Below, in pieces: positions 7,156 through 7,958 of a stretch of DNA of 7,958 bases; the first letter of the stretch is position 1, and each line of letters opens with the position of its first letter. The notes under the pieces are model-generated. The model ran no database searches and was not told the origin of the DNA. It saw nothing but the letters and a program-made list of their open reading frames with translations. Source of the stretch: an uncultured Ruminococcus sp. (GTDB lineage Bacteria; Bacillota; Clostridia; Oscillospirales; Acutalibacteraceae); the NCBI GenBank assembly GCA_945632055.1, contig CALZCU010000031.1, forward strand, positions 1 to 7,958. The letters run 5' to 3'. Both the position numbers and the translations under genes were made by a program.

Positions 7156-7179
7156 CCTACAATTATCGGAGAAAGCTAA

Positions 7180-7866
7180 ATGAAAAAAAATAAAATCCTT
7201 CGCACAATCAATCTAATAAAAAACATAATCTGCTGGAGCCTTGTTGTGGTGCTTGTGCTGTCGCTTGTTATGTTCTTTGTGTCAAGAGTACAGGGCGCAC
7301 CGCCGACCGTTTTCGGCTACTCATTTTTCAGAGTGTCGAGCGGAAGTATGGAGCCTGAGCTGTCAGTCGGCGATGTTATACTCGACAGAACTATTGATGA
7401 CCCGAAGTCAATTCAGGTCGGCGACACCGTAACCTTCAAAAGCCACGAGCTTGGCGACATTATGGTAACTCACAAGGTTATTGTTGCTCCCTACGAAAAA
7501 AACGGCAGACTTATGCTCCAGACTCAGGGAATTGCAAATGAACTCCCCGACAAGCCGATTACAGCCGACAGCGTAAAGGGAGTGCTGATAACAAAAATCC
7601 CGTTCCTTAAAGAGGTGTATAATATTTTCCTCTCTCCCTGGGGACTGCTAATTCTCATCGCCCTCATCATTCTGATTTTTATTGATGAAATTATCACGAT
7701 TGTAAAAATCCTCACGCATAACGAAAAGATGGTCAAGGACGGCGAAAGCATAAACGATATTATCGACAGACTGCAGGCGGAAAAAAACAGTAACGGCAGT
7801 GACGAAAGCAATGAAAACGCAGAAGAAGCCGACAGCGGCGCAGAGGACGGCAACGATGAAGGCTGA
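7180..7866 (+). CDS. sipW: Signal peptidase I, SipW/ER type
   Basis: This is a 228-residue membrane serine protease that removes signal peptides from SipW-type substrates outside the membrane. Residues 16-34 form the first membrane segment, and VSSGSMEP (52-59) holds the nucleophile Ser56. MVTHKV places His98 where bacterial LepB enzymes have Lys, the mark of the ER/SipW class. The TQGIAN...PD segment (115-124) keeps the second conserved Asp (D124), but the Asp of the usual G-D-x-N motif is Ile118. A second membrane segment spans 154-175. The last 30 residues are an acidic Ser/Asn/Glu tail. GGAG at 7168-7171, 8 bases before the ATG, supports the start. The neighbouring operon encodes proteins with SipW-substrate N-termini, so they are the likely clients. 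The gene has its own promoter and overlaps the next gene. The symbol is by type, not by proven orthology. Confidence 0.92.
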   Translation: MKKNKILRTINLIKNIICWSLVVVLVLSLVMFFVSRVQGAPPTVFGYSFFRVSSGSMEPELSVGDVILDRTIDDPKSIQVGDTVTFKSHELGDIMVTHKVIVAPYEKNGRLMLQTQGIANELPDKPITADSVKGVLITKIPFLKEVYNIFLSPWGLLILIALIILIFIDEIITIVKILTHNEKMVKDGESINDIIDRLQAEKNSNGSDESNENAEEADSGAEDGNDEG

Positions 7867-7958
7867 AAAATCGGTTTATGAAAAAATATATGATGCAGTG
7901 CTGATGATACCATATGGCAGGGTTGCAACCTACGGTCAGGTTGCGGCAATGGCAGGCA
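7856..7958 (+). CDS. MGMT/ATL-family DNA-binding protein, 3' end missing
   Basis: Only the first 34 residues are in the window. They read as the start of the MGMT C-terminal (helix-turn-helix) domain: VYEKIYDAVLMIPYGRVATYGQVAAMAG, matching the IP-x-G-x-V-x-TYG-x-(V/L)A pattern of O6-alkylguanine-DNA alkyltransferases and alkyltransferase-like (ATL) proteins. The gene begins directly with this domain, so it is likely a short protein of about 100 residues of the YbaZ/ATL or stand-alone MGMT type. Whether it keeps the active Cys (PCHR) cannot be seen. The ATG at 7856 overlaps the 3' end of the signal peptidase gene by 11 bases and has AGAGG at 7842-7846 as ribosome site, so it is translated from the same message. 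The role is DNA alkylation damage repair or signalling, unrelated in function to the surface genes. Confidence 0.85.
   Translation, partial: MKAEKSVYEKIYDAVLMIPYGRVATYGQVAAMAG

Noticed and set aside
7524..7949. Minus-strand reading frame of 141 codons
   Set aside because: It is opposite the signal peptidase and MGMT genes, both supported by clear motifs; it is a shadow of their codon pattern.

Overview
The window looks like a chromosomal piece from a low-to-mid GC Gram-positive bacterium, most likely a gut clostridium of the Ruminococcus/Oscillospiraceae type. This is inferred from the strong AGGAGG-type ribosome sites, the Ruminococcus-style Thr/Pro linker, the SipW-type signal peptidase, and the giant multi-domain cell-surface protein. 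No taxonomic marker gene is present, so the assignment is tentative.

Layout: three plus-strand genes (2-1372, cut at its 5' end; 1391-5833; 5853-7040) are separated by only 18 and 19 bases and end at a clear intrinsic terminator (7054-7079), so they form the distal part of one operon. A 139-base gap (7041-7179) holds that terminator, four tandem 11-base direct repeats and a TATAAT box. Behind it are a SipW/ER-type signal peptidase (7180-7866) and the first 34 codons of an MGMT/ATL-family DNA-repair gene, which overlaps the peptidase gene by 11 bases. All genes are on the plus strand; every long minus-strand reading frame lies opposite a much better-supported gene.

How it fits together: the two operon proteins with visible N-termini carry a membrane segment followed by the short aromatic motif typical of SipW substrates (TYAW in the 1480-residue protein, TFSWF in the 395-residue protein). 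The truncated first protein matches the 1480-residue protein domain by domain. The sipW-like gene next door is the obvious processing enzyme. The arrangement recalls the tapA-sipW-tasA matrix locus of Bacillus, but here the substrates are large mosaics: a TasA/camelysin-like core, a repeated W-rich beta module, eight InlB-type B-repeats, a CBM26-like putative starch-binding module and a Big_2 Ig-like domain. A secreted or surface matrix/adhesin system, possibly glycan-binding, is the best reading; the function itself is inferred.

Most worth following up: the shared domain plan of the first two proteins, the CBM26-like module sitting in the slot of one B-repeat, and the 11-base direct-repeat array at the sipW promoter, which looks like an operator for an OmpR/PhoB-family response regulator.
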